Part shown: positions 35,723-45,748 of the stretch, in pieces
Layout of the letters: each line of letters starts with the position of its first letter
Position numbering within the stretch: position 1 is the stretch's first letter
NCBI GenBank assembly: GCA_024278455.1
Contig: JAJRTE010000115.1
Coordinates: forward strand, 1-64,000
Length of the DNA: 64,000 nt
Source: Myxococcota bacterium
GTDB taxonomy: Bacteria; Myxococcota_A; UBA796; JAJRTE01
Direction: 5' to 3'
Notes under the pieces: model-generated
Database searches by the model: none
What the model saw: the letters and a program-made list of their open reading frames with translations, nothing else
What the model was told of the DNA's origin: nothing
Program-made: the position numbers and the translations under genes

Positions 35723-38683
35723 ATGCACAATCCCGACCCGAAAACCGCGACCGTCCCCCCCCCGTTCCGCCCCACGGCGCCCGCACTCCGCGCCTGGTGG
35801 ACGCGCCTGCTCCTCCCCGCCGCGTGCCTGTTGCTCGCAGCGGCCAGCACTGCCGAGCCATCCGGCCAGGAGGACCGGCCGAGCGGCACCGTGACCCGGA
35901 CAGCAAGCCAGCCGGACGGCATCGATCGAAGCAGCCAGCCGGCCAGGCCCAGCGTACCTTCCACCGGCACCAAGGACGCCCCGAAGAAACCGCCCTACGA
36001 CCTCGTTGCGGCAAAACTCGTGCACCGCACCATCAGCCTGCTCGATGCACGGTACCTCCACCCGGAGGACCTCGATGCTCCCGCCCTCTTCGCAGCCGGC
36101 GTCGCAGGCCTGGCCCGCAAGGCCCCGGACGCCCTCTGGGTCGAACCTGACGGCGACCTCCCCGGCGCACTGCTCGTCGGCCAGCGCACCCTGCTCCTCG
36201 ACCCCACCACCATCGGCACCCTGGATGACATCTCCGCACGCTTCTCGAGCGTGTTCGCGTTCTATCTCCAATCCAGGCAACTCGAGATGGACGATATCGA
36301 ACTCGAATATGCCGCCATCGATGGCATGCTCGACAGCCTCGACCGGCCGACCCGGCTCCTGGTGGACAGGCGGCTCGACGCTTTCAATCTTCGCAGCCGC
36401 GGGACCCTTTCGGGCATCGGATGCCGTATCGGGCGCCGGCAGGACGAGGCCACGGTCGTGGAGGTGCTCGAGGGTGGTCCGGCCATGGAAGCTGGCCTAC
36501 GAGAAGGAGACAGGATCCTGCGCGTCGATGGAGAGTCCACGGTGAACATGCCCATCCAGGACCTCGTCCAACGCATACGCGGCCCGGTCGGAAGCCCCGT
36601 CACGCTCGACATCCGCCGCGGCACGCACCCGCCGCGGCACCTGGCCTTCACCATGATCCGGCGCAAGATCCTCCTCGAGAACGTCGAAGTCCTGCTGCTG
36701 CCCAACCACGTGGGATACCTGCGGATAACCAATTTCAACGACCAGACCTTGCACAACTTCCGCGAACGGCTCCCCCGCCTCGGCGACCTCCGACAGCTCA
36801 AGGGCCTCGTCGTCGACCTTCGGGGCAACGGCGGCGGCAGCCTCAAGCAGTCCGCGTTCATGGTGAATGAGTTCGTGCGCGAGGGCACCATCGTGCGTAC
36901 CGAAGGCCGTCCTGACAAGGCACTTCGCGGACTCGTCCGGCGGATCGACGCCGATTCCCACAGCGTCCTCGAGGGCGTGCCCATCGCCGTGCTCGTCGAC
37001 CGGCGCACAGCGTCCGGCGCCGAGATCCTGGCCGGCGCCCTCAAGTACATGGACCGCGCGACTGTCATCGGCCGCCGAACTTTCGGCAAAGGCACCGTGC
37101 AGAAAGTCTACCGTCTCCAGCCCAAGGCCTCGGTCAAGCTCACGGTCGCACGCTACGTGCTCCCCGGCGGACACATCATCCAGTCCGCCGGCGTCCAGCC
37201 CGACATCCTGCTCGTGCCCTTGATCGCCAGCGAGGACCAGATCCGATTCCGGGAACCCGACGAGCGGGACGGTGACGAAGGCAAGAACGCCGACACGCCT
37301 GCCGCCCCTTCCACCGAACCCGGCGCCAGCCAAACGCCTCGAGCCACGCCGCAGGCAGAAGACGATGGAGCACCCCGGCGGACGGTAGCCTACTTCCGGA
37401 GCCTCGTCCCCGACCTGGAAAGACCAAAGGCAGAGTCGCGTTGGCTGGATTTCGAAATCCGGTTCGCCGCACGACTGCTGGCCAAAGCAGGCGCCGGCAC
37501 CCGTACCAGGACGCTGGAAGCGGCACTCCCGGTCTCGGACGCCCTGTCAGAAGATGAACACGACACGATCGTCGCCGCCCTGGCTACCAGGGGCCTCGAC
37601 TGGTCCAGAAGCGTCGGACCCCCGGCCCGCCGCACCGCCCCGCCACAGCTCGTCGTCGAAGGTCCGGTCCCCGCATCCATCATGCTGCGCGTCGACAGCG
37701 AAAACGGCCATGCCGTGGCAGGCGCCGATGCGCAACTCGAAGTCGCCCTGACCAATACGAGCAACAGGCCGCTGAGCAGGGTCAGGGTACTCAGCGACTG
37801 TCCCGACTCCCTTTTCGACGGTCTCGAGTTCCTTTTCGGCCGGATCGAGCCGGGTGAGACCAGGACATGGAGGGTGGTGAAGACCATTCCGGCCGGCACC
37901 ACGCCCGGACTGCGCGTCATCGAATTTCGCTTTCTATCCGATCGATTCGATGTCGTCGGCGCGGGGAACGGGGAGATTTTCGTCGAAGGGCGGCCAGGCC
38001 CCCGTCTCGACCTGGAGGTTACGTACCGGGACGTGGCCGGCGGGGATGCCGGGGGGCACCTCGATGGCCGTGTCGCGCCGGGAGAGCGTGTCGAGATCCA
38101 CGTGCGTGTACGCAACCTGGGAGAAGGGACTTCCGGCCAGATCCAGGTGAGTCTCAAGAATCCTCTCCGCAAAGAGGTGGAGTTGGTGGATGCTCGAGCC
38201 ATCCTGGACCCGATGGCCCCGGGGGAGGAGGCCGGGGCGACGCTCAGCTTCGACCTCAAGGAAGCCGAGAGAAGCCTCGACGAACCCGTGAAGGTGCCGC
38301 TTGTCGTACGGGATCGGGCCCACCATGTCCGCCTGGAACGCGAGCTGGATTTCGGCGAGCCATGGACGGCAGCGGTCACCATCGTGCAGCCCCGAGTGGT
38401 GCTCGAGACCTCCGTGCCGAAGGAACCGTGGGGACATCTCTTTTTCCGGCTCGCCGGACAAGCTGGCAGTCCGGACGGAATCAAAGTAGTCACGTTCTAC
38501 CGCGGAAATCGCAAGATCGACATCCGCCTGCCCAACGATCCGGCCGGCGGACCGGTCACCAGTCTGCATTTCAAAACCAGGCTGCCCCTCGAGCCTGGCC
38601 CGAACAGGCTGACGGTCGTGTGCGAAAGTGCCAGCGGCCTGACATCGAGGCAACAGGTCTGGGTGACTGCCCGAGAACCTTGA
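35723..38683 (+). CDS. S41-family carboxyl-terminal processing protease with PDZ and beta-rich C-terminal extension
   Basis: 986 residues, about twice the usual CtpA length. A hydrophobic signal segment lies at ~23-45. Residues ~80-210 form the N-terminal helical part, ~215-300 the PDZ domain (GTLSGIGCRIG, VLEGGPAMEAGLREGDRILRVDGES). The protease core has GYLRITNFND, LVVDLRGNGGGSL, the nucleophile serine in RTASGAEI (~431) and the general-base lysine in FGKGTVQ (~455), so it should be active. Residues ~640-986 are CARDB/NEW3-like beta-sandwich repeats (ALTNTSNRPLSRVRVLSD, VHVRNLGEGTSGQIQVSL). It acts in the periplasm. A peptidoglycan M23 peptidase gene follows. Confidence 0.9.
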   Translation: MHNPDPKTATVPPPFRPTAPALRAWWTRLLLPAACLLLAAASTAEPSGQEDRPSGTVTRTASQPDGIDRSSQPARPSVPSTGTKDAPKKPPYDLVAAKLVHRTISLLDARYLHPEDLDAPALFAAGVAGLARKAPDALWVEPDGDLPGALLVGQRTLLLDPTTIGTLDDISARFSSVFAFYLQSRQLEMDDIELEYAAIDGMLDSLDRPTRLLVDRRLDAFNLRSRGTLSGIGCRIGRRQDEATVVEVLEGGPAMEAGLREGDRILRVDGESTVNMPIQDLVQRIRGPVGSPVTLDIRRGTHPPRHLAFTMIRRKILLENVEVLLLPNHVGYLRITNFNDQTLHNFRERLPRLGDLRQLKGLVVDLRGNGGGSLKQSAFMVNEFVREGTIVRTEGRPDKALRGLVRRIDADSHSVLEGVPIAVLVDRRTASGAEILAGALKYMDRATVIGRRTFGKGTVQKVYRLQPKASVKLTVARYVLPGGHIIQSAGVQPDILLVPLIASEDQIRFREPDERDGDEGKNADTPAAPSTEPGASQTPRATPQAEDDGAPRRTVAYFRSLVPDLERPKAESRWLDFEIRFAARLLAKAGAGTRTRTLEAALPVSDALSEDEHDTIVAALATRGLDWSRSVGPPARRTAPPQLVVEGPVPASIMLRVDSENGHAVAGADAQLEVALTNTSNRPLSRVRVLSDCPDSLFDGLEFLFGRIEPGETRTWRVVKTIPAGTTPGLRVIEFRFLSDRFDVVGAGNGEIFVEGRPGPRLDLEVTYRDVAGGDAGGHLDGRVAPGERVEIHVRVRNLGEGTSGQIQVSLKNPLRKEVELVDARAILDPMAPGEEAGATLSFDLKEAERSLDEPVKVPLVVRDRAHHVRLERELDFGEPWTAAVTIVQPRVVLETSVPKEPWGHLFFRLAGQAGSPDGIKVVTFYRGNRKIDIRLPNDPAGGPVTSLHFKTRLPLEPGPNRLTVVCESASGLTSRQQVWVTAREP

Positions 38684-38922
38684 GGAGCGAGGAGGGCGAG
38701 ATTATGCCTGGACTTTCCCGGGCTGCGCGGGTACCATGGCTGGGTTCACGGCAGCCGCGTGTGCGGAGCCGGGCACGAACGCCGGCCCCGGTGGTTTCGG
38801 GGAAGCGCTCCCGCGCTCGAGACCACCGGTCGTAGGGCCGGCCCTTACGTCACCGCCGGGTGGTCGGGGTGTTTTCTGACCTGCCGGCTCGGCGGTCCAG
38901 AATCATCGGGAATGGGTTGCGA

Positions 38923-40008
38923 ATGGCTGAACCGCGGCTGTTTCTCCAGAACAGGACCCTCGCCCAGACCGCCGGGCGCGTGGTGTTGATCTGCTCGCTC
39001 TTGTTGAACGTCTATTTCCTGTTCATCCACGATCGGCTCGAGCCGGAGCAGCAGACACCCGGTCCGGTAGTGGTGCAAGGCGTCACCATCACCGAAGGGA
39101 ATCCGGAGGATGCGGCGCAGGAGGAGGCCCAGGATCAGGCGAAGGAGGAAGCCAAGGCTGTGCGGACCGGTGCTTCGAACACGGTTGCCGACACGGCAGG
39201 ACAGGTACTGGACCCGGAATCCGGCGTGCGGTTTCTCGATCTGAGGGTCGAGCGCAACGTGGCCTACACGTTCAACGACACGCTTGGGAGCGACATCGGC
39301 GACCTGGTGTCGGCCTTCTTTTCACGTGTGTTCATGTGGAACCTGGATCTGCGAAGCGACATTCGAAAAGGGGACCGGATCAAGTTGGCCTATCGTGTGA
39401 TAACCGACGATCGCACGGTGGATATCCGAGCCGCCACGTACAAGAGCCTGAAGCACCGGCAGACATTCGAGGCCTACTGGTTCAAGCCCGCGGCGTGGCG
39501 ATACGGTGCGTTTTTCGACCAGAACGGCGTCGAACTCGCCTTGACCCTCGAGAACAGCCCTATCCAGCAGTACGAGCAAATCACATCCCTGCTCAACGAC
39601 AGGCTCCGGCACCACGGCATCGACTTCAAGGCACCCATCGGAACGCCGGTGACATCCCCGTACAAGGGCAAGGTGACTCGAATCAACTGGCGCTCGATCA
39701 ATGGGAACTGCATCGAAATCAAGTATGCCGAATCGGGATTGCTTGCCCGCTTCTTGCACCTGAGCCGGGTGGAAGCGGGTATCCGGCCTGGCAAGTCCGT
39801 GGCGGCCGGGGCCAAGATAGCTGAAAGCGGCAACACGGGACGGAGCACCGCGCCGCACCTGCACTATGAACTGGCCAGGCCGAACGGGCGGATCGTGGAT
39901 CCTCTCTCCTTCCACAAGACGTTCCATCGCTCGGTCCCACCGGCCTCCATGCCGGAATTCGAACGCATGCGGGACCACTGGCAAGAGCTGTTCAAAAAGC
40001 GGTCGTGA
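38923..40008 (+). CDS. M23-family peptidoglycan endopeptidase, membrane-anchored
   Basis: 361 residues from ATG 38923; TTG 38917 is also possible. A single N-terminal membrane anchor (TAGRVVLICSLLLNVYFLFI) precedes an Ala/Glu/Gln-rich linker. The C-terminal LytM domain has both zinc motifs: HHGIDF (~230) and HLHYEL (~311), with GTPVTSPYKGKV and GNTGRSTAPHLHYE around them, so it should be catalytic. It cleaves peptide cross-links or stems in the wall. Its stop overlaps the GTG start of the YfhO-type gene (GTGA overlap), giving translational coupling. Confidence 0.9.
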   Translation: MAEPRLFLQNRTLAQTAGRVVLICSLLLNVYFLFIHDRLEPEQQTPGPVVVQGVTITEGNPEDAAQEEAQDQAKEEAKAVRTGASNTVADTAGQVLDPESGVRFLDLRVERNVAYTFNDTLGSDIGDLVSAFFSRVFMWNLDLRSDIRKGDRIKLAYRVITDDRTVDIRAATYKSLKHRQTFEAYWFKPAAWRYGAFFDQNGVELALTLENSPIQQYEQITSLLNDRLRHHGIDFKAPIGTPVTSPYKGKVTRINWRSINGNCIEIKYAESGLLARFLHLSRVEAGIRPGKSVAAGAKIAESGNTGRSTAPHLHYELARPNGRIVDPLSFHKTFHRSVPPASMPEFERMRDHWQELFKKRS

Positions 40009-42530
40009 GTGTGAAGGCAGGCACGACGGGACGGGCCGGACGAGGGCAGAGATGGCTCGAGGCCACGCTGATTCTGCTCGTGGCTATCGTGCCGTGGCTT
40101 CCCTACCTGGCCGGTTCCGTGGTGCTCTATTTCGGAGACACGTTCTACTACTTCTATCCCTTGCGCCATACCCTGGCCGCCGCGCTCCATGGCGGCTACT
40201 TTCCCGACTGGGAATCCTCTGTACTGAGCGGCAACCCGTTCTGCGCCAATCCCCAGGGCAACTGCTACTATCCACTGTCGGTGTGGTACCTGCTCGAGGA
40301 TTTCTTCTCGGCCTACCACTGGGCACTGGTCTCCCATTTCGTCATCGGTGGGGCTGGCGTCTTCGTGTGGCTCCGCAGGAGGGGCCACGCCGGATACGCC
40401 TGCCTGGTCGCCGTAGCCATATTCGTCCTTGGAGGCCCGACGCTCTCCATGGTCAATCGACTCGACAAGCTCCAGAGCCTGTGCTGGTGGCCGTGGGTCA
40501 TGGTGGGCTGGGAGATGCTGGCGAGCCGCCATCGGTGGGGAGTCGCATGCCTCGCCGGGGCGCTCGCCATGCAGTTCACCGCCGGCGGTGTCGAGGTCTG
40601 GGCGTTCGCCATCGGGGCGGGGGCGGTGTGGGTCATGGCGGCAAATCCCGGCGCGAGCCGCTCCGCGACGGGGCTCGCGGCGCTGGCTGCGCTGGGGCTC
40701 TCCCTCATGCTGACCGCCCCCCAGTGGGCACCGTTCCTCGAGCTGCTCCACTGGTCGACGCGCTCCGGCGGCGTCTCGTTCGCAAAAGCCTCGGCGATGT
40801 CCCTGTCACTACCGGACCTGTTGGGATTCATCCAGCCGCACCTTTTCTTCGACCCCGAATCCCTGGCGTACAGGCCCGTCCCGGGCGGTCCGACCGTACC
40901 GCACTATTTCTACGGCATCTACGTGGGCTGGCTCGCACTACCCGCCATCGCCACCGCCCTGCCGCTCGCCCTCCGGCGTGAACCGCATTCCGGCGAGGTC
41001 CGCGCTGCAGTGCTCCTCGCCGCAGCAGGCCTGTTCATGGCGCTCGGCAGCCACAACCCGTTGTACGAGCGGTTGTATGCCTGGCTACCGCCTCTCCGGG
41101 CCGTTCGATTCCCGGAGAAGTTCTTCAGCCTGTCCGCATTCTTTCTCCTCCCCCTGGTGGCTACCGGGCTCGGGCGATGGCGCCGGACCAAACACTGGAT
41201 GTGGGCCGGCGGAGCAGGTGCAGCGGTCGCCCTCCTCGCCTCGGTCTCACCCGGAACCCTGGCATCGATTGGCTCTTTTTTCGCACAGACCCTTGCGGGC
41301 GGGACTCCCGGGGCATGGAAAAGCCACCTGCTGAACCTGCGACCGGAGATCCTGCGCCAGGGGGTGTTCCTGGCCGGCGCGGCAGCCACAGGGTACATCG
41401 CTGTCCGAACACCTGGAAGCAGGCTGGCAGCAGCCGGCATGGTCGCCGCAGTCGCCATGGACCTGTGGTCCGGGAACTGGACGCTCAACCCGCCGATGAA
41501 CCGCACAACACTGGACCGGCCGCCCGACCTGGCCACTCCCTTGATCCGTTCGCTGTCGCCGCCTCGAGTCCACATCCTCCCGCTCTACGAACCGGGCCCC
41601 CTGGTGTTCCCTCCGGGGCTGGGGCCGGAGCAATCCTACGCCTGGCTCTGGCAGCTCCTGTATCCCAACACCGGCCTGCTTTCGGGCGTGGCCTACGCCG
41701 ACGGGGCCAGGGCACTGCGTCTCGAGCACACGACACGCTTTTTCGCCGCCATGAAGGGTGCACCCATCGAGACCCAGCTTCGACTGGCCCGCATCGCCGG
41801 CGTAAACGCCCTGGTCACGGCGAGAGCCGCCGGCACCGCCGACCTGCGCCGAATCCTCGAGCCCGACGACGCCGGGGACTCTCCCGGCCGACCGGACGAC
41901 CCGCCCGCTGCGCTCACCTTGCTCTCCGGATCCGACCGGGCGCGTGTCGAAGCCTGGCGAGTGGACGACACAGCCCCGCCGGCCTACCTGGTCGCTCGCT
42001 GCGCATGGTTCCCCCATCGACAGGGCGCTCTGTCGGCCGTCCTTTCCGGCGACCTGAATCCTGGGAACCAAGTCGCCCTGGTGAAGGATACAGGTCCAGG
42101 CGTCCAGCACGAGGCGATCCCGGCCTGCTCACCGCGAACCGGCAGCAGCGGCTCCCTGGCCGGCGCGAGCGCCCGGCCCAGCGGCAGGGCAAGGACCGAA
42201 TTCCGCGCGGTCTCCATCGAGGCCAGCGACGGGGGCAAACGCAAGGCCGCACGCCAGGTGGACGCCGGCGAGGGGGCGGTCCTGGTTATCCCGGAGGCAT
42301 GGTACCCGGGCTGGCACGCTCGAGTCGACGGGAAGGAGGTCCCGGTGATGCTGGCCAACGGGTATCAGCAAGCGATCTCCCTTGCCGCAGGCCGGCACGA
42401 CGTGATCCTCGAGTTCCGCCCCGAAGGGAGAACATGGCAGCTCGGGGGAACGTTCTGCGGCCTAGTGCTGGCCCTGGCCTCGGCATGGATGCCGGGCGTG
42501 CTCGGACGAACAAAGAAGTCGAATCGTTGA
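40005..42530 (+). CDS. YfhO-family polytopic membrane protein
   Basis: 841 residues from GTG 40005, overlapping the M23 stop by 4 nt. About a dozen membrane helices occupy the first ~560 residues. A periplasmic loop after the first helix (LYFGDTFYYFYPLRHTLAAA) and QGNCYYPLSVWYLLEDFF fit the GT-C-like fold of YfhO proteins. The C-terminal soluble domain includes LVIPEAWYPGWHARVDGKEV and AGRHDVILEFRP, the most conserved YfhO feature. YfhO proteins are thought to modify lipoteichoic acid or other envelope glycans. The role here is inferred from family only. Confidence 0.87.
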   Translation: MSVKAGTTGRAGRGQRWLEATLILLVAIVPWLPYLAGSVVLYFGDTFYYFYPLRHTLAAALHGGYFPDWESSVLSGNPFCANPQGNCYYPLSVWYLLEDFFSAYHWALVSHFVIGGAGVFVWLRRRGHAGYACLVAVAIFVLGGPTLSMVNRLDKLQSLCWWPWVMVGWEMLASRHRWGVACLAGALAMQFTAGGVEVWAFAIGAGAVWVMAANPGASRSATGLAALAALGLSLMLTAPQWAPFLELLHWSTRSGGVSFAKASAMSLSLPDLLGFIQPHLFFDPESLAYRPVPGGPTVPHYFYGIYVGWLALPAIATALPLALRREPHSGEVRAAVLLAAAGLFMALGSHNPLYERLYAWLPPLRAVRFPEKFFSLSAFFLLPLVATGLGRWRRTKHWMWAGGAGAAVALLASVSPGTLASIGSFFAQTLAGGTPGAWKSHLLNLRPEILRQGVFLAGAAATGYIAVRTPGSRLAAAGMVAAVAMDLWSGNWTLNPPMNRTTLDRPPDLATPLIRSLSPPRVHILPLYEPGPLVFPPGLGPEQSYAWLWQLLYPNTGLLSGVAYADGARALRLEHTTRFFAAMKGAPIETQLRLARIAGVNALVTARAAGTADLRRILEPDDAGDSPGRPDDPPAALTLLSGSDRARVEAWRVDDTAPPAYLVARCAWFPHRQGALSAVLSGDLNPGNQVALVKDTGPGVQHEAIPACSPRTGSSGSLAGASARPSGRARTEFRAVSIEASDGGKRKAARQVDAGEGAVLVIPEAWYPGWHARVDGKEVPVMLANGYQQAISLAAGRHDVILEFRPEGRTWQLGGTFCGLVLALASAWMPGVLGRTKKSNR

Positions 42531-42642
42531 CTCGGGTGGGCGTTGCCGGCCCGTTCGTCCCCCGCTTTCCGCGGGCACAGCCAGCGGCACCTGCGTCTCG
42601 CTCCTCCCACGCCTCCCGGCCGGCGCTGCCGGGCCGCCATGT

Positions 42643-43362
42643 TCAGGGGACAGGGCGAAAAACCCGGAGTAACCCTCCCATATCTCCAAGGAGAACGTCC
42701 GGGTGTTCCCCGGACAGGGCACCGGCGCTGGAATAGCCGCCGAGCACAGCGCAGGTCATGACCCCCGCCGCCTTCCCTGCCTGGACATCCACCGGGGAGT
42801 CCCCGACCATGACCGCTCGCGCCCGGGGCAGGCGGTACCGGTCGAGAAGCTGCACGATGGGTGCCGGGTCCGGCTTCTTTCGCGCGAAACTGTCACCTCC
42901 ATAGATCCCCTCGAAGTGCCCGGCCAGCGACAGCGCGTCGAGGACGCCTCGAGCAAGCGCTTCCGGCTTGTTGGAGACCACGAACTTGGGAACGGCATGG
43001 AAGTGAGCAAGGACCTCGGGGACACCGCGTCGAGGGCGCGTGCGGCGGGCGAGGTTGGCGCGATAGTGGGAAATGAAGATGGACACTGCCCGCTCGACGC
43101 GGGCCGCACACGGGTCGGTCTCGTCCAGCGCGGGGGCGAGAATCGCGGCCGCTCCCTGTCCCAACCGGGCTTTGACCTCCTCGAGGGTCAACGGGGGCGC
43201 GCCTTCGGCCCGGAGCGCGACGTTGATGGCGTCCGCGATGTCCGGCAGGGAATGCACGAGGGTCCCATCGAGATCGAAGAGGAGCGCCTCCACCAGGTGG
43301 CCGGTGGTCCCGACAGGACGGTCTGGGGCGCGCGAGCGGGTCGAGAGGGCAGACCGGGACAT
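42643..43362 (-). CDS. HAD-superfamily phosphatase (phosphoglycolate phosphatase-like)
   Basis: 239 residues from ATG 43362 (AGGAGGTGCTCGTCACCC upstream). Motif I is LLFDLDGTLV (~Asp 28-30), motif II VVSNKP, motif III the KKPDP lysine, and motif IV VMVGDSPVDV, all intact. A helical cap lies between motifs I and II, as in the Gph/PGPase branch. Substrate is not certain; phosphoglycolate is the family default. It is convergent with the YfhO-type gene and lies 37 nt downstream of the DUF4388 gene, so it may be read through from it. Confidence 0.88.
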   Translation of the reverse strand: MSRSALSTRSRAPDRPVGTTGHLVEALLFDLDGTLVHSLPDIADAINVALRAEGAPPLTLEEVKARLGQGAAAILAPALDETDPCAARVERAVSIFISHYRANLARRTRPRRGVPEVLAHFHAVPKFVVSNKPEALARGVLDALSLAGHFEGIYGGDSFARKKPDPAPIVQLLDRYRLPRARAVMVGDSPVDVQAGKAAGVMTCAVLGGYSSAGALSGEHPDVLLGDMGGLLRVFRPVP

Positions 43363-43399
43363 GGGTGACGAGCACCTCCTGGAGAGGAACGGAAGCAAA

Positions 43400-45742
43400 T
43401 CACGTGCCTGGGCACCGTTCCTGGAACAGCCGGTCACGCAGCGGCATGACAACCTCCATGAGGGCGTCCTGCTCGGCACGGTCCAGGACGAGATGGATGT
43501 CGCGAATGAGAAAGTAGAAGACTTCGTTCAGCGAGGCGTCGAACACTTCGGCCGGGTGGTGCGTCCCGTAGGTCAGCAGATTTTCGACCATTGTGCTCGA
43601 GTCCAGCCTGCCGTCCGGATCGAACTGCACATCGATGAACAGCTCGGGAAAGCTGCTGTTGCCCGGCATGAAGAACGATTCGAACACTTGCCGGGTCTGC
43701 TCGTCGCCCAGCTTTTTCCGGAAGTGCGAGGCGATGGTCGCGAAAACGTCGTTGAAAACCGCGCCGTGCTGCACCAGCCAGCGCCTGGCACCGGGGTCCA
43801 GGTGGCCGGACGAAGCTGGCTCGGGGGTTGCTGAACCAGGTTGCTCTTCCCGCAAGGCGGGGGGGGCGCCGAGAGCCGCGCGGGCGCCCGGCTTCTTGAA
43901 CATGCCCGTGATGCTGTCGAGGATCGCCTGTTGTTCGTCGCTGATCCGGTCCTGGGATACGTCCCCGACAGGCCTGGGCACCGTTCCGGAAAGAATCGCC
44001 GGCGTATCCATCAACGGCTCTTCGCGGACCTCGTCGAGGCCGTCTTCTATCACGATCTCGTCATCGGAGAGGTCGGAGAGGACCGGGGGTTTGCTGAACA
44101 AAGGCTGCTCGGCGAGAAGTTCCGGGCGTTCTCGGGAAACGTCGTCCAACCCGGAGTCTTCTCGAGCGGCGGCTTCGATACCCTGCTCGGCGGCCTCCTC
44201 GAGGTTCTCGACCCGGGAAGAGCCCTCCATCGACGCGATGTGCCGAGCGAGAACATCGTACTCCTCGTCGTCGAGTTCTTCCTCGATCGTGACCTCGGCC
44301 ACGTCGGGGTGTTCGGGAAACCCATGCCGGAGCGGCGTGCCTGGTGGCGCGTGCGCGGCTTCCGTGCTGGCCGAGGCCGGGCTGCCGGGAATCACCTCCG
44401 CACCGCCGCCTCGACCCGGCAACGGTGTGTCCAACAAGGTCTCCTGGAACTCGATGTCATCGGTGGCGATGTGGAGCAGTGCTTCCGCGTCGGAGGCAGC
44501 GTACCCCGGGTCGTCCTCGCCGACTTCGCCCTCGCCATCCTTGCTGAAGATCTCGCTGAGGCCGTCTCCTTCGCTATCCATTTCGATGGGGAATTCGTCG
44601 AGATCGTCCACGACGACCTGCTCGACCAGGTCCGCATCGCTCGATGTCGCGGGGCCGGCTTCCGCTCCGTGCGCTGGGGATACCTCCTCGAGCACCTCGT
44701 CCGACTCATGGTCATCGTCCTCGGCGGCCAGGGTTTCGACCACATCGTAGGGAGGGTGGGCATGCACGATGTCGTGGGGCTCGACATGACTCAGGTCGAC
44801 GCGGTCGAGCACGGACTGGGCGGAGAAGAACAGGCCCGCCTCGATGTCCTCCGAGCCGGATCTGCCGACGCGGACGACCGTTTTCGCATTCAGGACCAGA
44901 TGGTCATCCGGCTCGCGCGGAACAGGCGCGGGGAGCTTTTCCCGCTGTTCGGAGCGGGGGTTCGCTTCGGTTTCCGGTTCCTCCTTGCGCTCGTGGCGCA
45001 CTCCGATTGCCTCGATGACACCCTGTGCCAACAGCAGGCGAAGGGTGCGGGCCGTCGCCATCCTCTCGAACGGGCTGAGGTGGAAGATCTCCGCGGCCGT
45101 TCGCTTCCCATCGACATAGCGAAGAAGCTCTTCCTGTTCCCTGCGCTCCGGCACGAAGTCCGGCCGCACGATCTCGTACACCCGGTCATTGGCCTCGAGG
45201 TCGCGGGTGAATCGAGACAGGTCGGCCAGGAGTCGCTCGCCGTCGTCGATCAGTTCGTCGGAATCGTGGAAAAGCTGGAGGTTCTCGGCGAATATGGTTT
45301 CTTGCGGGGAAAAGTCGTATTCCGCCCCCTCGAGGAGGAAGACCGTGTTGAGGATTTCGCGGAACTGGGCCTTGAGGTAGTCCTGCCGCTCCTGGGAGGA
45401 AAGAAACCCCTTCTCCACGAGGAGTTCACCCAACTGCTGCTCGGCGGTGGCGATCTCGAGGACCTCCTCGAGCTGCTCGAGGGTGATCTTGTTCAGCCGG
45501 TAGAGGAAGGCGCCGAAACGCAGATCCTGGGCGTCGGAGCTGGCAGCTACGATGTCCCCTTCCAGGAAGTACAACCTGTAGCAGACCGCGTTGGAACAGC
45601 GAAAGGTGAGAATGCCGGTGCGCTTGCGTGCACGGTGCGCCCTGAGAAGCCGCGCGATGCCCACGTCTTGCAGGCGCCCCTCGTCCGGTGCCGGCAGGGG
45701 CGACTGCCTGTTGCTGGTCGCGGTGGAAGACCGAGAGCGCAA
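43400..45742 (-). CDS. DUF4388 (PATAN-type) protein with long acidic linker
   Basis: 780 residues. The only start that fits is TTG 45742: an in-frame stop lies just upstream, GGGGAG is 9 nt before it, and the next ATG is deep inside the domain. Residues ~20-250 are DUF4388-like (GRLQDVGIARLLRAHRARKR, YRLYFLEGDIVAASS, LLVEKGFLSSQERQDYLKAQ, RREQEELLRYVDGKRT). Residues ~270-640 are acidic, low-complexity and probably disordered. The last ~110 residues (ARRWLVQHGAVFNDVFATIASHF onward) form an uncharacterised helical domain. DUF4388 proteins of myxobacteria are linked to signalling and gliding regulation. It is preceded by a strong promoter and a small upstream ORF. Confidence 0.82.
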   Translation of the reverse strand: MRSRSSTATSNRQSPLPAPDEGRLQDVGIARLLRAHRARKRTGILTFRCSNAVCYRLYFLEGDIVAASSDAQDLRFGAFLYRLNKITLEQLEEVLEIATAEQQLGELLVEKGFLSSQERQDYLKAQFREILNTVFLLEGAEYDFSPQETIFAENLQLFHDSDELIDDGERLLADLSRFTRDLEANDRVYEIVRPDFVPERREQEELLRYVDGKRTAAEIFHLSPFERMATARTLRLLLAQGVIEAIGVRHERKEEPETEANPRSEQREKLPAPVPREPDDHLVLNAKTVVRVGRSGSEDIEAGLFFSAQSVLDRVDLSHVEPHDIVHAHPPYDVVETLAAEDDDHESDEVLEEVSPAHGAEAGPATSSDADLVEQVVVDDLDEFPIEMDSEGDGLSEIFSKDGEGEVGEDDPGYAASDAEALLHIATDDIEFQETLLDTPLPGRGGGAEVIPGSPASASTEAAHAPPGTPLRHGFPEHPDVAEVTIEEELDDEEYDVLARHIASMEGSSRVENLEEAAEQGIEAAAREDSGLDDVSRERPELLAEQPLFSKPPVLSDLSDDEIVIEDGLDEVREEPLMDTPAILSGTVPRPVGDVSQDRISDEQQAILDSITGMFKKPGARAALGAPPALREEQPGSATPEPASSGHLDPGARRWLVQHGAVFNDVFATIASHFRKKLGDEQTRQVFESFFMPGNSSFPELFIDVQFDPDGRLDSSTMVENLLTYGTHHPAEVFDASLNEVFYFLIRDIHLVLDRAEQDALMEVVMPLRDRLFQERCPGT

Positions 45743-45748
45743 ACGTCG

